This document shows, piece by piece, positions 36,748 to 42,955 of a stretch of 52,184 bases of DNA (the stretch's first letter is position 1; each line of letters begins with the position of its first letter). This stretch comes from a virus. Under the pieces are notes generated by a model that ran no database searches, was not told the origin of the DNA, and worked only from the letters and a program-made list of their open reading frames with translations. A program made the translations under genes and the position numbers. The stretch covers positions 1 through 52,184 of IMG/VR virus record IMGVR_UViG_3300030012_002628; one strand, written 5' to 3'.

Positions 36748-36911
36748 GAGTATTGCTTTTGGTATTCTAAGTCTTCGTCCATAGCTTGTTGAGCTTCTAA
36801 TGCCCTCTCATCAAGCCACTTGTTGTATGCTTCTAGCTCCCGCTCCAGATCAGCGTCCGTCCAGTTTGCGTAAGCTCGTTTGCCATCCATGATTAAGGAT
36901 TCAATGTTCAT
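36744..36911 (-). CDS. 55-residue acidic helical protein
   Basis: ATGA overlaps tie it to genes on both sides. Sequence features: WTDADLERELEAYNKWLDE, strongly acidic amphipathic helix, then a Gln-rich tail. Function unknown. Small acidic early proteins of this kind are sometimes inhibitors of host enzymes (inference). Confidence 0.6.
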   Translation of the reverse strand: MNIESLIMDGKRAYANWTDADLERELEAYNKWLDERALEAQQAMDEDLEYQKQYS

Positions 36912-37345
36912 TGTGCGCCCTCCAAGATATTATTTTCCAAATGCATTTCAAAAAATAACGAAGGTGTTGAAACTTTATGCACGGGGTAGTGAGAGGAGAG
37001 AGGACGGGGTTGTCCCCATCTTCCATACTTTTCATCTCCCATGCAGATCGTCGAGTGAGATTCGGTTGTCCATCCAATGGTTGATACCCCCTCCCTTGCT
37101 AGGTCAGGCATTTGATCTCGAAACTCGTCAACAGTAGATCGATCACCCATGTCTAACCACGCTACGATTCTCTCCTCATCTCCCTCCTTGTTAGCAAAGG
37201 GAAGTACAATCTTATCCATCCATTCGATGACATCCTTGATGCGGGGGCTGTCACTCTCAACAATATAGATCTGATCGACGTAGCGTTCAGGATCATTAAT
37301 GTATTGGTTCTTACCTCTGGTGAAAATCTTGTGATAATATTTCAT
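36908..37345 (-). CDS. Unrecognised early protein
   Basis: 145 residues from the ATG at 37345, chosen because it makes an ATGA overlap with the preceding stop. A start at 37411 would lie deep inside that gene. Alpha/beta pattern (DQIYIVESDSPRIKDVIEW, RIVAWLDMGDRSTVDEF). Cytoplasmic. No motif recognised. Confidence 0.6.
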   Translation of the reverse strand: MKYYHKIFTRGKNQYINDPERYVDQIYIVESDSPRIKDVIEWMDKIVLPFANKEGDEERIVAWLDMGDRSTVDEFRDQMPDLAREGVSTIGWTTESHSTICMGDEKYGRWGQPRPLSSHYPVHKVSTPSLFFEMHLENNILEGAQ

Positions 37346-37539
37346 CGGATAGATCCTTTCCTCATTGTAATGAGTAATGCCTTGGCATCTCTTCGTGAGA
37401 CATCGATACATTTAAAATCTGTGTCTGATACTAACACTGTTGCAAATGCTGTTCGTTCTTTATCTTTGGGTATGATCAAACCCAACTGCTCATTATCGTA
37501 ATGGTTAGCGTGATCGTATCTTGTTATTCGGATATTCAT
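37342..37539 (-). CDS. Unrecognised small early protein
   Basis: 65 residues from the ATG at 37539, preceded by an A-rich AATAAA. ATG at 37602 would add 21 residues but would read through the nested inverted repeat at 37552-37615, so the shorter form is preferred. Contains YDNEQLGLIIPKDKERTAFA. Function unknown. Confidence 0.5.
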   Translation of the reverse strand: MNIRITRYDHANHYDNEQLGLIIPKDKERTAFATVLVSDTDFKCIDVSRRDAKALLITMRKGSIR

Positions 37540-37551
37540 TTTATTGAAGGT

Positions 37552-37615
37552 GACTCTGCCCCAAAGATGTTCTAACCCCACAGAAAGAACATCCCCCTCC
37601 ATTGAGGGCAGAGTC
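37552..37615. promoter_or_regulatory. Nested inverted repeats
   Basis: Outer arms GACTCTGCCC (37552-37561) and GGGCAGAGTC (37606-37615) are perfect. Inside them GATGTTCT (37566-37573) and AGAACATC (37586-37593) are also perfect. On the - strand there is no T-run after the structure. A CCCTC/GAGGG hairpin with a CATT loop is an alternative fold. Confidence 0.65.
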
Positions 37616-37621
37616 GAATTG

Positions 37622-37927
37622 TTATAGTTTGATGTCGGCAAGGGGTTTTCCTAGTGCAGTTTGGTGAACTTTTTTGGGGCGGTTCAGCCAATCAACGAAG
37701 CATCCTAGTGGAGCAATAACCATAGCGGGGAGATAAGTAATCGCCATGAAATGCAACAGGTTGAACGAGTGAAAGTGAACGATACCATTGTCTTGTATAA
37801 CATGGTATCCGCTTACATTACTAAGGGCCTGTTCAAGGTCTGAAAAGTACCACATCAGACCGAAGAAAATGAGGATGGCCGTGTGTGTTACAAGAACGAT
37901 TGTGATGAAGTGAGAAAGGTATCTCAT
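37622..37927 (-). CDS. Membrane protein with two predicted spans
   Basis: 101 residues. Hydrophobic segments at about 8-27 (ITIVLVTHTAILIFFGLMWY) and 57-78 (LLHFMAITYLPAMVIAPLGC), with a His-rich loop between (VHFHSFNLLHF). ATGA-coupled to the preceding gene. Candidate early membrane protein, perhaps for superinfection exclusion (inference). Confidence 0.65.
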   Translation of the reverse strand: MRYLSHFITIVLVTHTAILIFFGLMWYFSDLEQALSNVSGYHVIQDNGIVHFHSFNLLHFMAITYLPAMVIAPLGCFVDWLNRPKKVHQTALGKPLADIKL

Positions 37928-38127
37928 GATGATACCTCCTCGACTACTTTTTTACCTGCCTTCTCAAGTTCATCAAGGTGAACTCCCATCTTTATAAACT
38001 CCTCTTTTGCGAAGTTTACATTGTCAACTTTATCGCTCTGCATAAGAACGATTAACATTTTAGCCATGCCTTCCCATGTAGGTTTTACTGACACGACTTC
38101 TCTATTCACGTTATTCATAATATTCAT
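37924..38127 (-). CDS. Small helical early protein
   Basis: 67 residues (ATG at 38127, with a second ATG three codons later). Helical, with a C-terminal segment VHLDELEKAGKKVVEEVSS. First gene after the promoter at 38134-38162. Function unknown. Confidence 0.55.
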   Translation of the reverse strand: MNIMNNVNREVVSVKPTWEGMAKMLIVLMQSDKVDNVNFAKEEFIKMGVHLDELEKAGKKVVEEVSS

Positions 38128-38133
38128 GGTGTT

Positions 38134-38162
38134 TATTTACTTCAATTATTTTGTCCAGTCAA
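38134..38162 (-). promoter_or_regulatory. Sigma70-like promoter abutting a start codon
   Basis: On the - strand TTGACT (38162-38157), 17-base spacer, TAAATA (38139-38134), 6 bases, ATG at 38127. The spacer contains GACAAAATAATTGA, also found exactly at 36234-36221. Confidence 0.5.
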
Positions 38163-38169
38163 GGACTAT

Positions 38170-38397
38170 TCATTTCTGTTTGGTTGTATTAATATTAAAT
38201 GGCATTCCGATTTGGTTACCGTGTGCCATTCCAAGAAGATAAAGGTTATCTAGCTCCTTGTGTAATTGTTCCTTGTTCCATTTTCTTTTAGCCACATTAG
38301 TTATGATATGCTCCTGCAGATCTGATAGCTCTGTGGCCTGTTTGAAGGTTACTTCTTTAGCTTCTTCAGCGTTCATTGTTCGGGGTTCGGGGTTCAT
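38170..38397 (-). CDS. Unrecognised small early protein
   Basis: 75 residues. Helical (EEAKEVTFKQATELSDLQEH, then WNKEQLHKELDNLYLL). ATGA overlap with the preceding stop fixes the start. A GGGGTTC-type repeat lies within the first codons. Function unknown. Confidence 0.55.
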   Translation of the reverse strand: MNPEPRTMNAEEAKEVTFKQATELSDLQEHIITNVAKRKWNKEQLHKELDNLYLLGMAHGNQIGMPFNINTTKQK

Positions 38398-38615
38398 TCT
38401 TCTTGTTGCTTGTTTGTTACTACAAAGTGAATGTCTATTGTAAGATCCTCTTTACATTCAGGACAATAACCGTGTCGGCCTTCGTCAATAAAATGGTCGT
38501 TATTTTCTGTGGCATCTTGAAAAAGATCTTCGTCCATGCCATCAAGTAAATAATGTCTCGGCTTGTCACAAGAGCATCCTTCTCTAATCGTCTCAACAAC
38601 AAATCCTGTTCGCAT
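38394..38615 (-). CDS. Small Cys-rich, possibly zinc-binding protein
   Basis: 73 residues with CSC near 14-16 and CPEC near 51-54, a spacing that could bind zinc. Acidic middle (DGMDEDLFQDATENNDHFID). It may be a small protein-interaction module. Function unknown. Confidence 0.55.
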   Translation of the reverse strand: MRTGFVVETIREGCSCDKPRHYLLDGMDEDLFQDATENNDHFIDEGRHGYCPECKEDLTIDIHFVVTNKQQEE

Positions 38616-38616
38616 T

Positions 38617-38916
38617 CTAAGCCTCCATTAACTTGGTTGAGTTAATAAAGGTATCCCCGTGATGGTCTACGTAGATCTTGTTTGACTCTTTTAAATACTT
38701 CTCAAGCCAATATTGACGGGCATCGTATGCCTTTTCGTTCAATTCGTCCTCGTCCATTCCTTCTTTGTTGAAGATGTCGAGCGGGGAATGTTCCCAATCG
38801 TTTGCTTTGTCCCATTCTTTTTCAATGAAACTCATGTTCTCATCGATCAGTTCATGAAGCCCACCGTCTAAATAATGGTATTCGTTGCCGTCTATATTTA
38901 TAATTTCTTCTTTCAT
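38617..38916 (-). CDS. Unrecognised acidic early protein
   Basis: 99 residues, net acidic, rich in Tyr, Trp and Asp (YHYLDGGLHELIDENMSF, YDARQYWLEKYLKE). One base separates its stop from the next start. Function unknown. The composition resembles DNA-mimic or inhibitor proteins (inference only). Confidence 0.6.
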   Translation of the reverse strand: MKEEIINIDGNEYHYLDGGLHELIDENMSFIEKEWDKANDWEHSPLDIFNKEGMDEDELNEKAYDARQYWLEKYLKESNKIYVDHHGDTFINSTKLMEA

Positions 38917-38941
38917 GTATTCAGTTATTTAAGTTCAAATT

Positions 38942-39178
38942 TTATTGATCGTTTAATTTTTTTACACGAGTTACTAGTTCTTCTACTACTGCATTCCTCT
39001 CGTCTAATCGATCGATAGATTCCACGGCCCCCAGTGCATTGTCTGCCCATCCTCTAAGGTTTTCGGCATCAGGCCCAAGCCTCCCGAAAGAGGCTAATTC
39101 TTCTAAGCTGTAACTTGTCCATGATCTGAATTGCATTACTTTGTCGGCCTGATCTTGGATTGATTTATCTGCTGTCAT
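38942..39178 (-). CDS. Unrecognised small helical protein
   Basis: 78 residues, mostly helical (YSLEELASFGRLGPDAENLR, AVVEELVTRVKKLND). The ATG is preceded by six A rather than a Shine-Dalgarno site. Function unknown. Confidence 0.55.
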   Translation of the reverse strand: MTADKSIQDQADKVMQFRSWTSYSLEELASFGRLGPDAENLRGWADNALGAVESIDRLDERNAVVEELVTRVKKLNDQ

Positions 39179-39211
39179 TTTTTCGTTTAGTTTAAGGTTC
39201 GTTTATAATGT

Positions 39212-39598
39212 TTAGTTATAGATTAATTTGCTGATTTGATTCGCCATGAATACCCAATAATTAGATATTACTTTTTCCTCTTCTTTGTCTGTCATAACAG
39301 GCGATGCACTGCCCATTGAAACAGATAGCTCCAAAATTTCTTCATGGTAAAAAGGCAGATCGAGGGCTAAACCTTGGAGCCAGTCGGCTATGCTGTCGAT
39401 TCTTGTTGATGCCCTTGAACCTTCCCGCTCAAATCGGGTTTTGATGTAATCGATTCGGCCTTGTTCGGAATCAGGAAAACCCCGCTCTTCAAGCTCGTCC
39501 GCTTCTATTGATTCAAGAATGAACTGCCTGTAATTAGCTTGGTATTTTTGCCAATTTAATTTCTTTCCGTTCGGTGGATTTGGTATTGATGTATTCAT
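39212..39598 (-). CDS. Unrecognised early protein
   Basis: 128 residues, helical, with a Tyr/Trp-rich start (KLNWQKYQANYRQFILESIE) and a C-terminal hydrophobic helix (NYWVFMANQISKLIYN). It follows the hairpin-containing promoter region at 39625-39655. Function unknown. Confidence 0.6.
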   Translation of the reverse strand: MNTSIPNPPNGKKLNWQKYQANYRQFILESIEADELEERGFPDSEQGRIDYIKTRFEREGSRASTRIDSIADWLQGLALDLPFYHEEILELSVSMGSASPVMTDKEEEKVISNYWVFMANQISKLIYN

Positions 39599-39624
39599 TT
39601 AATTTAGTTTTGTGTTGATGGTTT

Positions 39625-39655
39625 ATATTAAGGGGGCAAAGCCCCCGCTAGTCAA
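39625..39655 (-). promoter_or_regulatory. Promoter-like site with a hairpin in the spacer
   Basis: On the - strand TTGACT (39655-39650) and TTAATA/TAATAT (39631-39625) are 18-19 bases apart, and the spacer is a perfect 6-base hairpin, GGGGGC-TTT-GCCCCC (39646-39632). It could be an operator within a promoter or a terminator stem of the preceding gene, although only a weak T-run follows. Confidence 0.5.
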
Positions 39656-39888
39656 TTATTTTGTTCAATTATTTTTTTGGTGCTGTTTGTTCTGTTTTGC
39701 CACTTGTATTTCATGACCTTGGCAATCGTAAGGCAGAGGCTTTGCCTTGTTGGAAGTCCATTGTCGGCCATGTATTCTTGAACCGTCTCGGCAATTTCAG
39801 GCAGTCGAGATGCGCTTGTTAAATTGAATTCAAAGTTTATTAACAGCTCGTTCGAAATCTCTTCTATTTTTTCAGGTGTTATAAACAT
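39652..39888 (-). CDS. Unrecognised small early protein
   Basis: 78 residues, helical (FITPEKIEEISNELLINFEF) with a Lys/Asn-rich end. Seven bases separate its start from the preceding stop. Function unknown. Its stop is inside the -35 box of the site at 39625-39655. Confidence 0.55.
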   Translation of the reverse strand: MFITPEKIEEISNELLINFEFNLTSASRLPEIAETVQEYMADNGLPTRQSLCLTIAKVMKYKWQNRTNSTKKIIEQNN

Positions 39889-39895
39889 GATCTAA

Positions 39896-40162
39896 TTATT
39901 TTGAGGTTACAAATATGCCTGTAATTTCTGAACCGTATCCAAGTATCCAAGTCTGTTCTTTGGGGCTTGGAGTTTGGCCGTCTGTTAAATTAACTTTTGC
40001 CGTGAATCTTTTTAAATGGCCCGCTGGGAAGTAAATCTCGTGTATTTCGCCATTGTCTAGATATTTGATATCCATTACAGGCTCCCCATGATATCCGTAT
40101 CTGTTGAAGTTTGGTAAACTATCAAATAGATCTGTAACTTTTTTCATTGTTGAGTAATTCAT
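39896..40162 (-). CDS. Unrecognised small early protein
   Basis: 88 residues, beta-rich (VMDIKYLDNGEIHEIYFPAG, then WILGYGSEITGIFV). The ATG at 40162 directly follows a TAAA tandem repeat. A second ATG five codons later is possible. Function unknown. Confidence 0.55.
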   Translation of the reverse strand: MNYSTMKKVTDLFDSLPNFNRYGYHGEPVMDIKYLDNGEIHEIYFPAGHLKRFTAKVNLTDGQTPSPKEQTWILGYGSEITGIFVTSK

Positions 40163-40182
40163 TTTATTTATTTATTTATTTA
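40163..40182 (-). repeat. Five TTTA (TAAA) tandem units before a start codon
   Basis: TTTA is repeated five times at 40163-40182, giving a TAAA-repeat leader on the coding strand immediately before the ATG. Copy number may vary by slippage. An A-rich leader may aid initiation without a Shine-Dalgarno site. Confidence 0.75.
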
Positions 40183-40223
40183 TTCAGTGTTTAATTCAGA
40201 TCGTCTTTTTGACTCCCTGATTC

Positions 40224-40248
40224 CTGCCCCCCTCATTGAGAGGGGCAG
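40224..40248. promoter_or_regulatory. GC-rich hairpin between ArdC-like gene and the next gene
   Basis: CTGCCCC (40224-40230) pairs with GGGGCAG (40242-40248). After one C-A mismatch CTC pairs with GAG around an ATT loop. The loop and flanks resemble the right side of the structure at 37552-37615. No T-run follows, so it is not a standard terminator. Confidence 0.6.
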
Positions 40249-40266
40249 AGGATCAAGGTTCAAGGT

Positions 40267-41235
40267 TTAGGATTCAGGAATCCATTCCTGCAAGGGGCAT
40301 CCAAGAATATGCTCACAAGCTCTTTGAGCTTTGCCCCCTGCAATCAAGAGCATTTTAGGATCGTCTTTTAATTTAGAAATCCATCCTTTCACATATGCTG
40401 CACTGTTGTTCTGTTCATCTTCTCCCCAACATCCTGTAATTAGTGCGAGCATTGCAGCGCCTAATTCAGCGACAAGTTCCTCCCTTGAATAGCTTTGAGT
40501 TCCAAAGCCTTTAATATCTGTAATCTCTTTTCTGGCCAATCTCTTTTCATGGCCTGTTGAATGAACCAATTCATGGAATAAAGTTTTATAAAAAGACTCC
40601 GAATTTTTCCATTGTTCCATTAAGGGCATTTCAACAAGGTCTCTTGACGGGGAATAACAAGGGCTTTGACCGTCTCTTTTTAGCTTCATTTCAAGGGCGG
40701 GCGGGTTTTCGAAATTAGTCCAAACTTGCTCAGCTCTTGCAATTGCCTGATTTTTGCGCTCGGTCTCGGTCAATTCAGGGGCGGGGGCTTCATCGGGAAA
40801 GTCAATTCCTTCGATTTGTTCGGCATTCCAAACAACGAATTTTGACACGTAAAAGACTTTGGAATGAATGGCGGGGTTTTCTTTGCCTTTAGAAACGGGC
40901 TTGCCGTTTTCATCTTTCCACGCAATTCCCCATTTCAAACACTTTGTACCCTTTTCACCTTTTCTTACTTTGCCCCCTAATTTCTTGATCCCGCCCCATG
41001 GCAACCAATATCTTGAACTATAGCCTTGCATCAAGAGGATGAAGATATTCCCGCCCTCGTATTCTTTGCCCGTGTCAAAGTTCATCGGAATTGCAAAGAC
41101 TGAACCGATGTTCTTACTTGAACCGATCCATTTTTTAGACCATGGAACAAGGTTTTTATCTTGCATTTTATCTGTGATGATTTCCATCACTTCATCTTGC
41201 GGGGAACTTTTTTTTGCTTTGGTTGCTGTATTCAT
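40267..41235 (-). CDS. ardC: ArdC-type protein: ssDNA-binding domain plus zinc metallopeptidase
   Basis: 322 residues. The N-terminal domain (about 10-140: VPWSKKW, YEGGNIFILLM, RYWLPWGG, VRKGEKG) is the ArdC/TraC-primase type ssDNA-binding domain. The C-terminal part carries LFHELVHSTGH (HELVH at 221-225) and likely third ligand E257 in EELVAELGA, a zincin. ArdC proteins on plasmids and phages protect incoming DNA from restriction. As the first gene of the early block it fits a counter-defence role (inference). The start codon follows seven A. Confidence 0.82.
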   Translation of the reverse strand: MNTATKAKKSSPQDEVMEIITDKMQDKNLVPWSKKWIGSSKNIGSVFAIPMNFDTGKEYEGGNIFILLMQGYSSRYWLPWGGIKKLGGKVRKGEKGTKCLKWGIAWKDENGKPVSKGKENPAIHSKVFYVSKFVVWNAEQIEGIDFPDEAPAPELTETERKNQAIARAEQVWTNFENPPALEMKLKRDGQSPCYSPSRDLVEMPLMEQWKNSESFYKTLFHELVHSTGHEKRLARKEITDIKGFGTQSYSREELVAELGAAMLALITGCWGEDEQNNSAAYVKGWISKLKDDPKMLLIAGGKAQRACEHILGCPLQEWIPES

Positions 41236-41330
41236 TTTTTTGGTATTCAGTTTTTTGTAAGAAATTCGTTCTCTTAACTGCCTTTATTAAACGGCCTTTT
41301 CTCTATTTCTTCAAGTCTTTTTTTCAGAAT

Positions 41331-41358
41331 AAAATACGATTCCTTATAACTGATTCAA
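41331..41358 (-). promoter_or_regulatory. Possible promoter for the ardC-like gene
   Basis: On the - strand TTGAAT (41358-41353), 16-base spacer, TATTTT (41336-41331), about 95 bases before the ATG. Weak consensus, chosen by position. Confidence 0.35.
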
Positions 41359-41412
41359 GGTCAATAGATTACAAGGCAAAGTTTTTTTGATTCCGCCCCC
41401 TTTTTTCGGAAT

Positions 41413-41428
41413 TGTTCCACATGGAACA
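41413..41428. promoter_or_regulatory. parS-like 16-base palindrome
   Basis: TGTTCCACATGGAACA has perfect 6-base arms (TGTTCC/GGAACA) around ACAT. It differs from the bacterial chromosomal parS form TGTTCCACGTGGAACA at one central base. No ParB gene was recognised in the window, so a host ParB would be the partner (inference). Confidence 0.45.
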
Positions 41429-41438
41429 GGGGGCAAGA

Positions 41439-41455
41439 TTCAGGAATCGGGGGGC
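41439..41455 (+). repeat. 17-base direct repeat, copy 1
   Basis: TTCAGGAATCGGGGGGC, identical to 41555-41571. Preceded by GA so that GATTC-AG-GAATC forms a short inverted repeat, also present near 40271. Confidence 0.7.
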
Positions 41456-41554
41456 CGTAAACTTCGAACCGTCTCCGCCATTTCGTCAACTGGGGCCGTG
41501 CAATTTTTGGGAATCGTGCAAAATGAATCCTTGTTCATGAATCGGGGTTCATGT

Positions 41555-41571
41555 TTCAGGAATCGGGGGGC
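41555..41571 (+). repeat. 17-base direct repeat, copy 2
   Basis: Identical to 41439-41455, 116 bases downstream. It directly follows the CATGAA/TTCATG inverted repeat (41536-41553). Confidence 0.7.
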
Positions 41572-41716
41572 GGGTTCTTGATGAAATGGCCTTGGCCACT
41601 GGATTTTCTAGGGCTTGGCCTGTTGCACGATGCCTGACGCTTGCGACACGCCACGGGTGGGGGTGCTACTTTTTGTGTGGAGCTGTGTGTGTATGTGTAT
41701 GTGCGCGGGAAAAAAC

Positions 41717-41745
41717 TTGACAAAAATGGTAGCCGATTGAAGAAT
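41717..41745 (+). promoter_or_regulatory. Sigma70-like promoter near a start codon
   Basis: TTGACA (41717-41722), 17-base spacer, AAGAAT (41740-41745), 8 bases, ATG at 41754. Consensus -35, moderate -10. Confidence 0.5.
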
Positions 41746-41753
41746 CAAACAAT

Positions 41754-42008
41754 ATGGAAACAGAATTAGACTACTATTCACGCAATAAACAGGCGCGAAA
41801 AGAATACCAACGTAAATATTACGAGAAGAACAAGGAGCGTATTCAAAGGAGAAGGAAGCTTGACGAGATTGCAGATCCAGAAAAGTTTGAAGCAAGAAGG
41901 AACTACAACAAATCGTATTATCAGAAAAACAAAGAGAAGATTCTAAAAAAGAGGGCGGAAGCGTATGCAGCAAAAAAGGCAATCAAGAAAGCCCAACCAC
42001 AGTTGTAA
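41754..42008 (+). CDS. Small basic coiled-coil protein with internal repeat
   Basis: 84 residues, Lys/Arg/Tyr rich. A unit like KxYYxKNKExIxxRRx occurs twice (about 18-34 and 55-71), similar to basic repeats found in front of some phage nucleases, but no nuclease domain follows. Basic amphipathic helices suggest nucleic-acid binding. It is preceded by its own promoter and followed by a regulatory gap. Confidence 0.6.
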   Translation: METELDYYSRNKQARKEYQRKYYEKNKERIQRRRKLDEIADPEKFEARRNYNKSYYQKNKEKILKKRAEAYAAKKAIKKAQPQL

Positions 42009-42044
42009 CACATAAACTCAAATACAAAGTATTCTAGAATTCTA

Positions 42045-42075
42045 TATCTATAGTAGTAAATTACTATTATAGATA
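42045..42075. promoter_or_regulatory. 31-base palindrome, site 1
   Basis: Arms TATCTATAGTAGTAA (42045-42059) and TTACTATTATAGATA (42061-42075) pair around one A with a single G-T exchange. Closely related to the palindrome at 42915-42943. Confidence 0.7.
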
Positions 42076-42089
42076 CTAATTACAGAAAT

Positions 42090-42116
42090 AGTTTTAGATA
42101 AGGTTTTGCTAAAACT
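42090..42116. promoter_or_regulatory. 8-base inverted repeat
   Basis: AGTTTTAG (42090-42097) and CTAAAACT (42109-42116) are perfect arms around an 11-base loop, in the 168-base gap between 42008 and 42177. Confidence 0.5.
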
Positions 42117-42141
42117 GCATCCCACAGATCTTGCGCTCAGA

Positions 42142-42169
42142 TTGACTAAACCGCTAATTATGGTAATGT
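42142..42169 (+). promoter_or_regulatory. Sigma70-like promoter abutting a start codon
   Basis: TTGACT (42142-42147), 16-base spacer, TAATGT (42164-42169), 7 bases, ATG at 42177. It drives the three small basic-protein genes. Confidence 0.55.
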
Positions 42170-42176
42170 CTTTGCT

Positions 42177-42449
42177 ATGGCAGATAAGGCTAGTCTCAGA
42201 AAACGCTTACTTAAACAAGCTGGGGTATCAGGTATGGGAAAAGCCAAAAGAACACCCAATCATAAAACAAAATCTCATGTTGTTGTAGCTAATTGCAATG
42301 GCAAGCCAAAGCTAATCAGATTCGGGCAACAGGGTGCAAAAACCAATCAAAACGCTAAACAAAGGAAAGCGTTTAAAAGTAGACACCGTAAAAATATTGC
42401 TAAAGGCCCATGTTCCGCTGCTTATTGGGCAAACAAAGTTAAGTGGTAA
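42177..42449 (+). CDS. Small basic conserved phage protein 1
   Basis: 90 residues. The C-terminal half (LIRFGQQGAKTNQNAKQRKA, ending AAYWANKVKW) resembles a small conserved protein of marine phages (recalled, not searched). Strongly basic, no membrane segment. It may bind packaged or replicating DNA (inference). TAATG overlap with the next gene. Confidence 0.75.
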   Translation: MADKASLRKRLLKQAGVSGMGKAKRTPNHKTKSHVVVANCNGKPKLIRFGQQGAKTNQNAKQRKAFKSRHRKNIAKGPCSAAYWANKVKW

Positions 42450-42631
42450 TGAAAAAGAAGAGTAAGTCTAGAGTAAACGAAGCAGGTAACTACACCAAGC
42501 CAACTATGCGTAAAAGATTGTTCCAACGCATAAAGGCGGGTTCTAAAGGAGGCCCTGCTGGAGTTTGGTCGGCTCGAAAAGCACAGATGCTTGCTCGCGA
42601 ATACAAGGCAAAGGGAGGAGGATACAGGTAA
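42449..42631 (+). CDS. Small basic conserved phage protein 2
   Basis: 60 residues from the ATG at 42449, which forms a TAATG overlap. Contains KPTMRKRLFQRIKAGSKGG, WSARKAQMLAREYKAKGGGY, a pattern of small conserved phage proteins (recalled). Basic helix with Gly-rich ends. Joined to both neighbours by stop/start overlaps. Confidence 0.75.
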   Translation: MKKKSKSRVNEAGNYTKPTMRKRLFQRIKAGSKGGPAGVWSARKAQMLAREYKAKGGGYR

Positions 42632-42897
42632 TGGCACTCAAGAAATCACAGAAGTCTCTAAAGAACTGGACTAAGCAGAAGTGGAGAACGAAAAGCGGGA
42701 AGAAGTCTTCTGAGACTGGAGAGCGTTATTTACCCGAAAAAGCCATAAAATCTTTATCCGCTTCAGAATATGCTGCGGGAACCAGACGTAAGCGTGAAGC
42801 AATGAGAAAGGGTAAGACTAGAGCTAAGTATACCGAGGCAGAAGCAAGAGCGTTTTTGAGAGCTACTAATCGCAAGAAAAAGCGCAAGAGCAAATAA
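42631..42897 (+). CDS. Small basic conserved phage protein 3 (DUF5872-like)
   Basis: 88 residues. The N-terminal part SLKNWTKQKWRTKSGKKSSE, GERYLPEKAIKSLSASEYA matches the pattern I recall for DUF5872. The C-terminus is Lys/Arg rich. A real Shine-Dalgarno-like GGAGGAGG lies upstream, within the end of the previous gene. Function unknown; nucleic-acid binding is likely from charge. Confidence 0.75.
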   Translation: MALKKSQKSLKNWTKQKWRTKSGKKSSETGERYLPEKAIKSLSASEYAAGTRRKREAMRKGKTRAKYTEAEARAFLRATNRKKKRKSK

Positions 42898-42914
42898 CTC
42901 TTCAATAATAATCA

Positions 42915-42943
42915 ATCTATAGTTGTAAATTACAACTATAGAT
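42915..42943. promoter_or_regulatory. 29-base perfect palindrome, site 2
   Basis: Arms ATCTATAGTTGTAA (42915-42928) and TTACAACTATAGAT (42930-42943) are perfect around one A. It ends 12 bases before the ATG at 42956 and occupies the place of the -35 box, with TATACA (42943-42948) as -10. Likely an operator or activator site. Confidence 0.7.
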
Positions 42944-42955
42944 ATACATTTGGGT

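Larger units (their letters stand above)
41236..41753. other. 518-base non-coding region with repeats
   Basis: The only long gap. It holds the leader of the ardC-like gene on the left, the parS-like palindrome at 41413-41428, a 17-base direct repeat (41439-41455 and 41555-41571), the CATGAA/TTCATG inverted repeat at 41536-41553, G-rich runs, a TG-rich alternating stretch near 41670-41705 and a rightward promoter at 41717. Open frames inside it have no coding character. It may be an origin, centromere-like or control region (inference). Confidence 0.6.

Noticed and set aside
36908-37411. Longer start at 37411 for the 145-residue early protein
   Set aside because: It would overlap the preceding gene by 70 bases, whereas the ATG at 37345 gives the ATGA junction used by all neighbours.
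41387-41581. 64-codon open frame in the non-coding region
   Set aside because: It crosses the parS-like site and both direct repeats, has no promoter or coding pattern, and reads as low-complexity Gly/Ser/Arg.
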